Below, one piece after another: positions 17,627 through 25,373 of a stretch of 64,000 nucleotides of DNA (positions are counted from its first letter, which is position 1; each line of letters opens with the position of its first letter). Source of the stretch: Streptomyces sp. WAC05374 (lineage in GTDB: Bacteria > Actinomycetota > Actinomycetes > Streptomycetales > Streptomycetaceae); contig NZ_SMNQ01000001.1 of the NCBI RefSeq assembly GCF_004353505.1, positions 248,001 to 312,000 of the forward strand, in the 5' to 3' direction. Made by a program: the position numbers and the translations under genes. The notes below the pieces were generated by a model, which saw only the letters and a list, made by a program, of their open reading frames with translations, ran no database searches and was not told where the DNA came from.

Positions 17627-18064
17627 TCAGAAGGCGAAGACCGCGTTGCCGTTCAGGGTCGCGGACATGACGCAGGTGTTGGAGAAGGTGTGCTTCCACG
17701 CGATGCGGCTGCCCTGCCACACGCCGTCCACGGTGATGGTGACGGGGTCGTAGTGCATCGGGCAGGCGCGGTCCGTGTCGGGGGTGGCCAGGAGCGTGTC
17801 GAGGCTGCCGGAGGTGGCGGCGAGGGCGTCGCAGGCGGCCTTGGGGTCGGGGTGCGTTCCCCGAGCGGTCGGCTCGCAGCTCAGGGTGGACGCCCGGAGG
17901 ACGGGGCCGTCGCCGTCGCCCTGGGCGACGGCGAGCACGACGGCGGAGGGGGCGTACAGGCTGGCGGGCCGGGCTTCCGCGACGCCGGTGGCGGAGGCCA
18001 GGGCGAGGAGGGTGACGGCGGAAGCGGCAGCGACGTGGCGACGCACGAGACGACTCTCTTTCAT
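17627..18064 (-). CDS. ssi: Secreted subtilisin inhibitor (SSI family)
   Basis: 145 aa precursor. The signal peptide is about residues 1-31 (RR near the N-terminus, hydrophobic core, A-E-A-R cleavage region); the mature part begins near ASLYAPSAVVL. The SSI pattern is clear: disulfide cysteines at 63, 78, 101 and 131, and the reactive-site loop CPMHYDP followed by VTITVDGVWQG. The P1 residue is Met103, as in classical SSI, but P1' is His104 where SSI has Val. Such proteins are abundant extracellular inhibitors of subtilisin-like proteases. No clear ribosome binding site precedes the ATG; a downstream GTG (VRRHVAA) would also leave a signal peptide. Confidence 0.95.
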   Translation of the reverse strand: MKESRLVRRHVAAASAVTLLALASATGVAEARPASLYAPSAVVLAVAQGDGDGPVLRASTLSCEPTARGTHPDPKAACDALAATSGSLDTLLATPDTDRACPMHYDPVTITVDGVWQGSRIAWKHTFSNTCVMSATLNGNAVFAF

Positions 18065-18186
18065 TTAAAGGAAAACTACGTGGATTTCCTGCACTTGACT
18101 GGCAGAACGCCGCTGAGTCTGTCGCGTGTGAAGGTTGTGCGCACATCGATGACCGATTTACAGACACCGCGTTCGATTATCGGGTA

Positions 18187-18202
18187 CTGAACGGCCGTTC
18201 AG
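18187..18202. promoter_or_regulatory. Perfect 16-bp palindrome CTGAACGGCCGTTCAG
   Basis: An uninterrupted palindrome in the 425-base region between the ssi and PaiB-like genes. Lack of a loop favours a protein operator (TetR-type size) over a hairpin. The rest of the region (18065-18489) has a possible promoter but no gene. Confidence 0.4.
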
Positions 18203-18426
18203 GCAGCTCAGGCGGGGTGTGCACCGTCCATGACGGCGCCTCCACAGAGGGTGACAGCCGGCATGTCGCACATATGTCCGGCTTGTGACCAGCCGTTCGC
18301 CGCCCCGGGTTCACCCTGCGTGCATCCAAGGTGACCGGATCGTGTCGATGCCGGCCCGGTCCGCGCCTCACGCCGTGCGCCGATCCATCGGCGTGGGTCA
18401 CTGCATTGCACCGTGCGGTCATTTTG

Positions 18427-18455
18427 TTGACGCCGGGACCGTCGGTCCACACTGT
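18427..18455 (+). promoter_or_regulatory. Possible vegetative promoter for the PaiB-like gene
   Basis: TTGACG (18427-18432), a 17-base spacer, then CACTGT (18450-18455), 34 bases before the start codon. The -35 is good and the -10 weak; inferred by pattern only. Confidence 0.3.
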
Positions 18456-18489
18456 CAGTCGCCACCGCCACCGCCGCAAGGAGCCCCGC

Positions 18490-19137
18490 ATGCTCATCCA
18501 CCCCTGGGACGCCGCACTGGACGAAGCCGAGTGGCAGGAATGGATAGCCGACGGCCACGACTTCGGCATCCTCGGCGTCAACGGTCTGCCCGGCCGGCCG
18601 CCGGTCGCCGTCCCCACCCACTTCACCGGCGAGCCCGGCCACCTCCTGATCCACCTCGCCCGCCCCAACCCCGCCTGGGAGGCGATCGAGAACGACCCGA
18701 ACGTCCTGTTCACCGTCTTCGGCGACTACGCCTTCGTCCCCGGCCCCTGGCGGGCCCCGGCCGGCACCCCGCCCACCGACGGAGTCCCCACCAGCTACTA
18801 CACCGCCGTCCAGTTCACCTGCCGCGCGCACATCGTCGACGCCCCCGAGGCCAAGGCCGAACTGCTGCGCCGCCAGATGGCCCACTTCCAGCCCGACGGC
18901 GACCACGCCCCGATCACCGCCGACCAGCCCCCCTACGGCCGGATGCTGTCCGGCATCCGGGGCCTGCGCCTGGATGTCACCAACGTACGGGCCAAGTTCA
19001 AGTACGACGACCACAAGCCCGTCGAACACCGCACCGCCGTCGCCGGCCGGCTCACCGGACGCGCCCGGGGCCTCGATGTGCCCACCGCCGCCCAGCAGCG
19101 CCGCCGCCTGAACCGCGTCGGCCCCTGGAAGCGCTGA
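18490..19137 (+). CDS. FMN-binding PaiB-family protein
   Basis: 215 aa, matching the length of the FMN-binding negative transcriptional regulator (PaiB/PPOX split-barrel) family. Recognisable features: MLIHPWDAALDEAEWQEW at the start, PTHFTGEPGHLLIHLARPNP, a YYTAVQFTCRAHIVD strand, and the C-terminal RPPxGRMLSGIRGL-like segment (here QPPYGRMLSGIRGL). Despite the family name, DNA binding is not shown by the sequence; flavin binding is likely. AAGGAG lies 6 bases before the ATG. A GC-rich hairpin follows the stop. Confidence 0.82.
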   Translation: MLIHPWDAALDEAEWQEWIADGHDFGILGVNGLPGRPPVAVPTHFTGEPGHLLIHLARPNPAWEAIENDPNVLFTVFGDYAFVPGPWRAPAGTPPTDGVPTSYYTAVQFTCRAHIVDAPEAKAELLRRQMAHFQPDGDHAPITADQPPYGRMLSGIRGLRLDVTNVRAKFKYDDHKPVEHRTAVAGRLTGRARGLDVPTAAQQRRRLNRVGPWKR

Positions 19138-19145
19138 TCAGCGCA

Positions 19146-19166
19146 CCGCCGGCCCGGGGCCGGCGG
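19146..19166 (+). terminator. Hairpin after the PaiB-like gene
   Basis: 9-bp perfect stem CCGCCGGCC/GGCCGGCGG with a 3-base loop, 8 bases after the stop codon. Confidence 0.5.
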
Positions 19167-19263
19167 GTGGTCGCCGGGTCCTGGAGCGGGTCGAACGGCA
19201 TCCCGCCCACGGCGCTTCACGGGTGAGCGATGAGTTCGGGCGGCCGATCGGGTCTGCACGGGT

Positions 19264-19881
19264 ATGACTCGAATCATCGCCGACATCTCCGTCTCCGTGG
19301 ACGGCTTCGTGACCGGGCCGGACCCCGGCCCGGACAACGGTCTGGGCACGGGCGGCGACGCCCTGCACACATGGGCGTTCTCCGACGATCCCGACGACCG
19401 GCGGGTCCTGCGCGAGGGGACCGCCCGGTCGGGCGCCGTCGTTCTCGGCCGCCGCCTCTTCGACCTCGTCGACGGGCCGAACGGCTGGGACGACCGGACC
19501 GGCTACGGCGCCGGGGAGGTCGGCAGGCCCGCGTTCGTCGTCGTGACCGGCTCGCCGCCGGCGTCGGTGCGTACGGCCGACCTCGACTGGACGTTCGTCA
19601 CCACCGGTCTGTCCGACGCCGTCGCCGTGGCGCGCCGGCGGGCAGAGGCGGCGGCGTCGGACAGCGGCAAGGATCTGGACGTCGTCCTCATGGGCGGCGG
19701 CGCCACGATCGCCTCGGCGCTGGAGGCGGGGCTGGTCGACGCGCTGACGCTGCACCTCGCGCCCGTCGTGCTGGGTGCCGGGACGCCGCTGTTCACCGGC
19801 GGGACGCCGCGCACGCTGGTGCAGCGGAGCGTGATCGCGACGTCGACCTCGACGCACCTCACCTACGACGTGCGCGGGTGA
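19264..19881 (+). CDS. DHFR/RibD C-terminal-like reductase
   Basis: 205 aa. It begins MTRIIADISVSVDGFVTGPD, the typical start of the RibD_C/dihydrofolate-reductase-like family, and has the NADPH-binding GGGATIASALEAGLVDALTLH and APVVLGAGTPLF segments. Members are NADPH-dependent reductases of largely unknown substrate, distinct from true folate DHFR. No strong ribosome binding site is seen. The next gene starts 4 bases after its stop, so the two are co-transcribed. Confidence 0.85.
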   Translation: MTRIIADISVSVDGFVTGPDPGPDNGLGTGGDALHTWAFSDDPDDRRVLREGTARSGAVVLGRRLFDLVDGPNGWDDRTGYGAGEVGRPAFVVVTGSPPASVRTADLDWTFVTTGLSDAVAVARRRAEAAASDSGKDLDVVLMGGGATIASALEAGLVDALTLHLAPVVLGAGTPLFTGGTPRTLVQRSVIATSTSTHLTYDVRG

Positions 19882-19885
19882 TCCG

Positions 19886-20728
19886 ATGACCACCGTCCAC
19901 GTCAGGGGCACCACCCTGGGCATCGAGTCGTTCGGTGACGACGACGCACCGCTCGTCCTGCTCGCGGGCGGGACGACGATGCTCTCCTGGCCCGACGCGC
20001 TGTGCGAACGTCTCGCCGCCGGAGGGCGCCGCGTGGTGCGCTACGACCTTCGCGACAGCGGGGAGTCGGCCACGGCGGATCCGGAGGCGCCCGCCTACAC
20101 CCTGCGGGACCTGGCCGCCGACGCGGCGGGACTCGCCGGCGCGCTCGGCGGGGGGCCCGCGCACCTGGCGGGGATCGGCGTCGGCGGGATGGTCGCCCAG
20201 GTCGCCGTGCTCGACCATCCGGGCGCGTTCTCGGCGCTCACCCTGGTCAACACCCGCGCGGTCGCGCCCGGCCCGCCCGACGACGACCTCCCCGATCACG
20301 ACCGGGCGACGATGAGCCGGCTGTTCACGCGTCCGGGGCCCGACTGGGCCGACCGGGAGGCGGTCGCGGACTTCGCCGCCGGCGGCGCGCAGATCCTCGG
20401 CGACGACCCCGTCGCCGCGCGGGCGATCGCCGCGCGTATCTGGGACCGCACGCCCGGCACCGCGCCACCGGTCCGGATGGCGAACCACCTGGGCACGGTG
20501 TTCGCGAGGCTCGACTGCACGCCCCGCTGGCGCGAGCGCCTGCCCGGGATCGACGTTCCCACGCTCGTCGTCCACGGCCGCCGCAACCGGTTCTTCCCCG
20601 TCGGCAACGGCGAGGCGCTCGCGCGTGAGATCCCCGGGGCGCGGCTGCTCGTGCTGGAGGAGGCGGCCACCGCGCTCCCCGGTGCGGCGGCCGGTGAGGT
20701 CGCGGAGGCGATGCTCACGCTGGGATGA
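19886..20728 (+). CDS. Alpha/beta-hydrolase-fold protein lacking the catalytic triad
   Basis: 280 aa, full length for the RdmC/aclacinomycin-methylesterase-like group, with the usual RYDLRDSGES loop and a cap region. The nucleophile elbow reads GIGVGG, with Gly replacing Ser. The acid position reads HGRRNRFFP (Asn replacing Asp), and the histidine position EEAATALP (Thr replacing His). The frame is intact and codon use is normal, so this is not an obvious decaying gene. Inferred to be a pseudoenzyme with a binding or regulatory role, or an enzyme with a relocated chemistry. It follows the reductase gene after 4 bases and is probably translated with it. Confidence 0.8.
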   Translation: MTTVHVRGTTLGIESFGDDDAPLVLLAGGTTMLSWPDALCERLAAGGRRVVRYDLRDSGESATADPEAPAYTLRDLAADAAGLAGALGGGPAHLAGIGVGGMVAQVAVLDHPGAFSALTLVNTRAVAPGPPDDDLPDHDRATMSRLFTRPGPDWADREAVADFAAGGAQILGDDPVAARAIAARIWDRTPGTAPPVRMANHLGTVFARLDCTPRWRERLPGIDVPTLVVHGRRNRFFPVGNGEALAREIPGARLLVLEEAATALPGAAAGEVAEAMLTLG

Positions 20729-20869
20729 ACGACGGCCCGTACAGCCCGGGTCCGTCGCCCGGAGCGGTCCCGCACCCCACGGACCATATGTATGAAAGCA
20801 CCACAGAGGGGAACAGGGAGAGGTCTGTCAGCGGATGCGTAGCGTCCACGGGAGAGACGGGAGAGCGAC

Positions 20870-21310
20870 ATGACCACCGGGCCACTCAGGGACGGCTGGG
20901 AAATGGTCCGTCTGCAGGCCGCCGAAGGGCTCACCGCGCGTTTCGACGGGGACATCGGGGATGTCACGGACGCACGACTGGCGGCAGGCCTGTTCCTCGA
21001 CACCCTTGCCCACTCCGACCCGCCCGTTCACCCGGAGAACCGCGACGACGTCCTGCTGGTGGTCACCGAGCTGGCCGCGAACACCATCCAGTACGCCCCC
21101 GGGCCCTTCACCCTGAAGGTGCGCCGCACGTTCGACGGAGTGCACGTGGCCGTCCGGGACAGCAACCCGGTCGCGCCCACCCCCCGGTCCTGCGCGCCCA
21201 GCCGTGGGGCCGGCGGGCTCGGCTGGCACATCATCCAGGCACTGGCTCGGGAAGTCACCGTACTTCCCGAGCGAGGCGGCAAGGAGATCCACGTGTTCCT
21301 GCCCTGGTAG
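20870..21310 (+). CDS. Anti-sigma-type ATP-binding protein (RsbW/HATPase_c_2)
   Basis: 146 aa. It carries the GHKL N-box VTELAANTIQYAPG (about residues 60-75) and the G1/G2 region VAVRDSNPVAP...GAGGLGWHII. Streptomyces encodes many such short kinases, which phosphorylate STAS proteins and hold sigma factors of the SigB/F group. GGGAGAG lies just upstream of the ATG. It converges with the PP2C gene 18 bases away, a natural kinase/phosphatase pairing. Confidence 0.85.
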   Translation: MTTGPLRDGWEMVRLQAAEGLTARFDGDIGDVTDARLAAGLFLDTLAHSDPPVHPENRDDVLLVVTELAANTIQYAPGPFTLKVRRTFDGVHVAVRDSNPVAPTPRSCAPSRGAGGLGWHIIQALAREVTVLPERGGKEIHVFLPW

Positions 21311-21327
21311 GCCGCGGCCTCCGGCGC

Positions 21328-22494
21328 CTACTGGCGGCCGTGCCAGTCGAGGCACACCACCATGGCGTCGTCCTCGGCGTCGATGGGGCCGCGGTGCCCG
21401 GCGAGTTCCTGGAGCACCGCGCGCGGCACCTGTGAGGGTGGGAGCAGGCGGGTCGCCGTCATGGCACGGATGAGGGCCTTCTCGCTGTAGCGTTCGCCGG
21501 CCGGGGAGGCGACGTCGTAGACGCCGTCGCTGAGGAAGAAGAGGCGGTCGCCGGGCAGGACGGTGAACGGCTGGGCCGTGTAAATGGTGTCCTCGAACAT
21601 GCCGAGCGGGAGCTGCGCGTCGAGTTCGATCGGTTCGACCTTGCCCTGCCGCAGGCGCCACATTCTCGGCGATCCGGCGTCCACGATCTCGACCTCTCCG
21701 GTCGAGAGGTCGAAGCGCAGCAGAAGGACGGAGAGGTGGGCGGCTCCGCGGTAGTGGCCGTAGATCGCCTGGTCGGCCAGGAAGGCCTGGTCGGTGAGGG
21801 AGAGGCCCGCTCGGCGGGCGTTGCGCAGGGCGTTGATGGCGAGGTTGGTCAGCAGGGCCGCCTCGATCCCCTCTCCCATGCCGTTGGTGACGGTGAGGGT
21901 GAGGTGGTCGGCCGAGGTCGACCAGTCGAAGTTGTCGCCGTAAATGGCATAGGCGGGCTCGAGCTGTGCTCCGATCTCGTACTCGGGCCGTGCGCAGGAG
22001 CGGCCGGGCAGCAATTGCCATTGCATTTCGGCGGCGAGGGTGAGCCTGTTGGCTCTGCGGGCCTGGAGATACAGGTCGGTATCGCGTTCGGCCACGACGA
22101 TTTCATGGCCGAGGATTTCCGCGATGTCCTGGAGTTCGTCCTGGATCTGTGGCGTGTAATGGTCGTCGGGGAGGCGGACGGTGAGCACGCCGATGCGGTC
22201 CCCGCGGACGCTGACGGGGAAGTGGGCGATGACCTCGGCGGCGCGTGCGGGCCGTTCCACGTGGGGGCGCTGTGCTCCGAAGGCGCGTCCGGGAGCGCTG
22301 GCGTGGACGGGGACGGGCTCGGCGGTGTAGGGGAGGGCGTTGACCGGTTGGAGTATGGTCAGCGCGTAATCGGCCATGAGCAGGTCGACGGAGACGGCCG
22401 TGTAATGGGTGGTGAGCGCGTCCCGTACCGCCTCGAAGAGGGCGTGGGCGGGGGCGCCGCGCAGAGCGCGTTCCACAGCCGAGAATCTGTCCAC
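21328..22494 (-). CDS. GAF-PP2C (SpoIIE-type) phosphatase
   Basis: 388 aa from GTG 22494. N-terminal GAF-like domain (about 20-165), a linker helix with EIVVAERDTDLYLQARRANRLTLAAEMQWQLLPG, and a SpoIIE/PP2C domain (about 195-385) with GDNFDWS, TNGMGEGIEAALLTNL, DGVYD and AEDDAMVVC. The GDNFD replaces the more common GGDxYD, and TNGMG replaces xGDVxGKG, so metal-ligand spacing is somewhat divergent. Such phosphatases dephosphorylate STAS proteins. An in-frame extension upstream would be read from the reverse of the MarR leader and is rejected. It is divergent from the MarR gene. Confidence 0.85.
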   Translation of the reverse strand: MDRFSAVERALRGAPAHALFEAVRDALTTHYTAVSVDLLMADYALTILQPVNALPYTAEPVPVHASAPGRAFGAQRPHVERPARAAEVIAHFPVSVRGDRIGVLTVRLPDDHYTPQIQDELQDIAEILGHEIVVAERDTDLYLQARRANRLTLAAEMQWQLLPGRSCARPEYEIGAQLEPAYAIYGDNFDWSTSADHLTLTVTNGMGEGIEAALLTNLAINALRNARRAGLSLTDQAFLADQAIYGHYRGAAHLSVLLLRFDLSTGEVEIVDAGSPRMWRLRQGKVEPIELDAQLPLGMFEDTIYTAQPFTVLPGDRLFFLSDGVYDVASPAGERYSEKALIRAMTATRLLPPSQVPRAVLQELAGHRGPIDAEDDAMVVCLDWHGRQ

Positions 22495-22550
22495 CGTTCG
22501 ATTACCACCTGTTCCGGGAGAATGAGCGAAAGGAGCGGATGGCCTCTTAT

Positions 22551-22629
22551 GTCCCAGAGACTGACAAGGCCGTTGCAAAGTGTCACAGTTGAGGGCATGC
22601 ATTCCGAGACATCTCCAGGCGCCGACCGG
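22551..22629 (+). repeat. Conserved leader, copy 1 of 2
   Basis: About 79 bases nearly identical to 24759-24837 (about four mismatches), covering the upstream leader and the first codons of two MarR paralogs. The leader contains CTGACA with an AAGTGTCACAGTTGAGG stretch 5-25 bases before the ATG. If read as codons it would use AGA, ACA, AGG, TTG, CAA and AGT, all rare in this genome, so it is taken as regulatory, not coding. Confidence 0.7.
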
Positions 22630-23088
22630 GATGCTGCCGCACATGCCGCCCGGGAGGTCATCGAGCTGCTCGAGGTGTTGTGGAGCAAGGGTCGGGACAT
22701 GACGTCACCGGCTCCGGTGTCCTCTTCGCAGTTGCGCGTCCTGTACGTCCTGGACCGCGACCAGCCGATCAACCTGCGCACCCTGGGCGAGGTGCTCGGG
22801 TCGGCGCCGCCCTCGGTGAGCCGGATGTGCGACCGCCTGGCCGCGCTGGGCCTGGTCGAACGGTCACCCAGCTCGGCGAGCCGGCGGGAGCTGGAGCTGC
22901 GCCTGTCGAGCCGCGGGGAGAACTACCTCAAGGACCTGCGCGCCCACCACGAGACCGGGCTGCTCGACGTCATTTCCGCCATGCCACCCGAGGAGCTCGC
23001 TGCGCTCGCGGTCGGGCTGAGCAGCTTCCGCCTCGCGGTCGAGGACGTCGCCTCGAAAACCACTGGTGACGCCGCGGAATCCGCCTGA
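22597..23088 (+). CDS. MarR-type winged-helix regulator (paralog 1)
   Basis: 163 aa from ATG 22597 (MHSETSPGADRD). The winged helix-turn-helix is at about 45-115: SSQLRVLYVLDRDQPINLRTLGEVLGSAPPSVSRMCDRLAALGLVERSPSSASRRELELRLS. Dimerisation helices flank it. An earlier ATG (22549) is in frame but would make the rare-codon leader coding. It is paralogous to the gene at 24805-25314, and both flank the RsbR-like gene. It probably controls the divergent PP2C gene, its own promoter or the RsbR-like gene; a MarR-sized dyad is present downstream at 23217. Confidence 0.88.
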   Translation: MHSETSPGADRDAAAHAAREVIELLEVLWSKGRDMTSPAPVSSSQLRVLYVLDRDQPINLRTLGEVLGSAPPSVSRMCDRLAALGLVERSPSSASRRELELRLSSRGENYLKDLRAHHETGLLDVISAMPPEELAALAVGLSSFRLAVEDVASKTTGDAAESA

Positions 23089-23216
23089 GGCTCGCACAGG
23101 GTCGCCATGTCGTCGTCCGCTTCACAGTTCACCTGCCCTCGTTCTCGAGCGTGCGACCACGGGTCGGGGCACGCGGACGGGTCCCGCATCACGTAAGGGT
23201 GTTCCTCCGGCCTACA

Positions 23217-23232
23217 GTTGTCAAACGACAAC
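23217..23232. promoter_or_regulatory. Dyad GTTGTC-AAAC-GACAAC
   Basis: Perfect 6-bp arms. The same pattern recurs at 23627-23642 and at 36491-36506. Size and TTG/CAA character fit a MarR-type operator; it may be the target of the flanking MarR paralogs. Confidence 0.5.
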
Positions 23233-23626
23233 AGTTTCCCAGAGGCAGCCATTTGACCCGGAGGGGCCGGAACCACAACTGGTGCCGGTTCACCCACGCG
23301 TTGGAGGCCCGGTGGGCTCGGCCGCCATCCGGGGGAGGCGCTCAGAGCCGACGTCCGCCATGGCGGCGCGCGGCCGGCCGGCTGCCCGCCGGGGGGCCGC
23401 GGTGATGCCTGCCACGCGGTGCGCCCACTTCTCCTCCACCGTGCACCTGGTCACCGGCGCGGGTCCGGCCGTGCCGGCGTCCCCCGCGCGCCCGCACCTG
23501 TTGGTCTGTCGCCGTCGTTCACCCACCGCTCAGGGTGGGTTCCTCCGTGTTTGTTTCCATGCTGATTCCCGGCATCCCCTGTGACATACCTGCCTCCACG
23601 GCTCAACGATTCACGAGGACGGTACA

Positions 23627-23642
23627 TTTGCCGCGCGACAAC
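23627..23642. promoter_or_regulatory. Dyad TTTGCC-GCGC-GACAAC
   Basis: Second member of the KTTGYC-N4-GACAAC set, 20 bases before the RsbR-like start codon and just ahead of its GGAGG ribosome binding site, where a bound repressor would block expression. Confidence 0.45.
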
Positions 23643-23662
23643 TATTGCGGAGGTGGATGGCC

Positions 23663-24541
23663 ATGGACGCCAGGGAGACGGAGGCCCGCATCCATGTCCT
23701 CGCGGCCCTGCGGGAACGGCCGGAGAAGGTGGCCGACCGTTGGGTGCGGTTGCAGTGCGAGCAGGCGGCGCCGGGAAGCGGGATCTCCGAGGCCGAGCTG
23801 CGGCAGGAGGCCGACGCGCTGGTCGACGCGCTCCGCTCCGGTCTGGAGAGTGACCAGCCGGCGGACCGTGTGGTCACCACGCATCCGGTCCTGCGCCGCG
23901 CGATCGTCGAGTTGTCCCTCAGCCGCGCACGGAGCGGCGCCAGCCCCACGGCCACGTCCCTGGCCGTGCCGGCGCTGAAGGAGTCGCTGCTCGAGGCGGT
24001 CCAGCACTCCACCCGTGACCCGGGTGCCCTCCATGCGACGGCGCTGCTGGTGAACCGGCTCCTGGACCCCGCGGGCGCCCTGAGTTTCGAGACCTATGCG
24101 GCGGGGCGCGAGGAGATCGTCCGCAGGCAGAGCCGGCAACTGCTCGAGGTGTCCACGCCGGTGGTGCGTCTGTGGGACAAGGTCCTGGCCGTGCCCCTCA
24201 TCGGTACGCTCGACTCCACGCGCGCACAGGTCGTCATGGAGAACCTCCTGGAGGCCATCGAGCGGGAAGAGGCACAGGCGGCGATCCTCGACATCACCGG
24301 TGTGTCCACCGTGGACACCGTGGTGGCCCACCATCTGATGCGGACGGTAGACGCCGTACGCCTCATGGGGGCGGACTGTGTCATCAGTGGCATCCGCCCG
24401 CCCATCGCCCGGACCATCGCCGAGTTGGGCATCGACCTGTCCCCCGTCCTCACGCACGCCACCCTCGCCGACGCGCTGGCAGCGGCGACAGCCCTCACCG
24501 AGCGGCCTGCCCAGCCGGCCGACTCCGCCGCGGTCGTGTGA
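23663..24541 (+). CDS. RsbR-like stressosome protein (C-terminal STAS)
   Basis: 292 aa. The N-terminal helical RsbR-type sensor region is about residues 1-150. The C-terminal STAS domain (about 165-275) has AAILDITGVSTVDTVVAHHLMRTV and SGIRPPIARTIAELGIDLS, the two segments that carry the phosphorylated threonines in RsbR. RsbR proteins build stressosomes with RsbS and RsbT; no separate RsbS or RsbT gene is seen nearby. ATG 23663 is preferred over 23657 because GGAGG (23649-23653) is then 9 bases away. It is flanked by the two MarR paralogs and preceded by two dyads. Confidence 0.88.
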   Translation: MDARETEARIHVLAALRERPEKVADRWVRLQCEQAAPGSGISEAELRQEADALVDALRSGLESDQPADRVVTTHPVLRRAIVELSLSRARSGASPTATSLAVPALKESLLEAVQHSTRDPGALHATALLVNRLLDPAGALSFETYAAGREEIVRRQSRQLLEVSTPVVRLWDKVLAVPLIGTLDSTRAQVVMENLLEAIEREEAQAAILDITGVSTVDTVVAHHLMRTVDAVRLMGADCVISGIRPPIARTIAELGIDLSPVLTHATLADALAAATALTERPAQPADSAAVV

Positions 24542-24758
24542 GCCGGCCGCCCTCGATCCGCGCCGCGCCTGCCCGGCCGAACCGCACGGTCCGCCGCGGT
24601 GGTTGGCCGGCCCGGCGGCCGGGGGCGGCGCCGTCGTCCGCTGGGCTGTGCCTCCGTACGGGCATAGGCTGTGGAGCGCATGAGGCCTCGCCCCGGGCCG
24701 GGTCCCGAGCGTGACGGCTGTGAGGCCCTTGCCCAGTGGTACGAGGAGGAGTCCCTGT

Positions 24759-24837
24759 GTCCCAGCGACTGACAAGGCCGTTGCGAAGTGTCACAGTTGA
24801 GGGCATGCATTCCGAGACCCCTCCAGGCGCCGACCGG
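24759..24837 (+). repeat. Conserved leader, copy 2 of 2
   Basis: Near-identical partner of 22551-22629, ending inside the first codons of the second MarR gene. Here a GTG at 24757 with GAGGAGGA upstream could make the leader coding (VSQRLTRPL); the rare-codon content argues against it. Confidence 0.65.
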
Positions 24838-25314
24838 GATGCTGCCGTACGGGCCGCCCGGGAGGTCATCGAACTGCTGGAAGTGCTCTGGAACAAGGGC
24901 CGCGACACCACGTCGTCGGCTCCGGTCTCGACCTCGCAGTTGCGGGTGCTGTACATCCTGGAGCGCGACCAGCCCATCAATCTGCGCACGCTCGGTGATG
25001 TGCTCGGGTCCGCGCCGTCCTCGGTCAGCCGGATGTGCGACCGCCTCGACGCGCTGGGTTTCGTGGAGCGCTCCCCCAGCTCGGCCAGTCGGCGGGAGCT
25101 GGAACTGCGCCTGTCGAGCCGCGGGGAGAGTTACTTGAAGGACCTGCGTGCCCGGCGTGAGACCGCGCTGCTCGACGTCATCTCGGCCATGCCTCCCGCG
25201 GAACGTACGGCGCTCGCGGCCGGCCTGGGCGGCTTTCGCCTCGCCGTCGAGGACACCGGGGCCCACGGAGGCGAGGCGGACGGCGGTACGGCGTCGTCCG
25301 CCGAAACCGCGTGA
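24805..25314 (+). CDS. MarR-type winged-helix regulator (paralog 2)
   Basis: 169 aa, same layout as the gene at 22597, with most residues of the winged helix identical (SQLRVLYILERDQPINLRTLGDVLGSAPSSVSRM). The leader is conserved at near-complete nucleotide identity while the coding region has drifted, which points to an old duplication with selection on the leader. A GTG at 24757 with a good ribosome binding site is the alternative start. It lies downstream of the RsbR-like gene on the same strand. Its C-terminal tail is Gly/Ala/Ser-rich and differs from paralog 1. Confidence 0.88.
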   Translation: MHSETPPGADRDAAVRAAREVIELLEVLWNKGRDTTSSAPVSTSQLRVLYILERDQPINLRTLGDVLGSAPSSVSRMCDRLDALGFVERSPSSASRRELELRLSSRGESYLKDLRARRETALLDVISAMPPAERTALAAGLGGFRLAVEDTGAHGGEADGGTASSAETA

Positions 25315-25373
25315 GCGGCGTCCGGCGTCCGGCTCGCGTGCAGAACGTCGCCCGTCCTCGCGGACAGGCCGTG

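Larger units (their letters stand above)
23089..23662. other. 574-base non-coding interval with two dyads
   Basis: No convincing gene. It holds the dyads at 23217-23232 and 23627-23642 and a weak hairpin (ACCCACC/GGTGGGT, 23521-23540). A leftward open frame across 23290-23526 has no support from start site or composition. Confidence 0.5.

Noticed and set aside
18182-18187. A GGGTAC touching the 16-bp palindrome, as a SigB-type promoter
   Set aside because: The -35 position reads GACA, ACAC or AGAC at the allowed spacings, none matching GNNT.
19886-20728. Calling the triad-less hydrolase a pseudogene
   Set aside because: The frame is full length without stop or frameshift and codon use is normal; pseudoenzyme is a better description.
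22495-22644. An N-terminal extension of the GAF-PP2C protein (similar sequence also appears antisense to the second MarR leader)
   Set aside because: It is the reverse complement of the duplicated MarR leader, which explains its recurrence; GTG 22494 is kept as the start.
23290-23526. A leftward open frame between MarR paralog 1 and the RsbR-like gene
   Set aside because: No ribosome binding site, basic low-complexity sequence and no recognisable domain; treated as non-coding.
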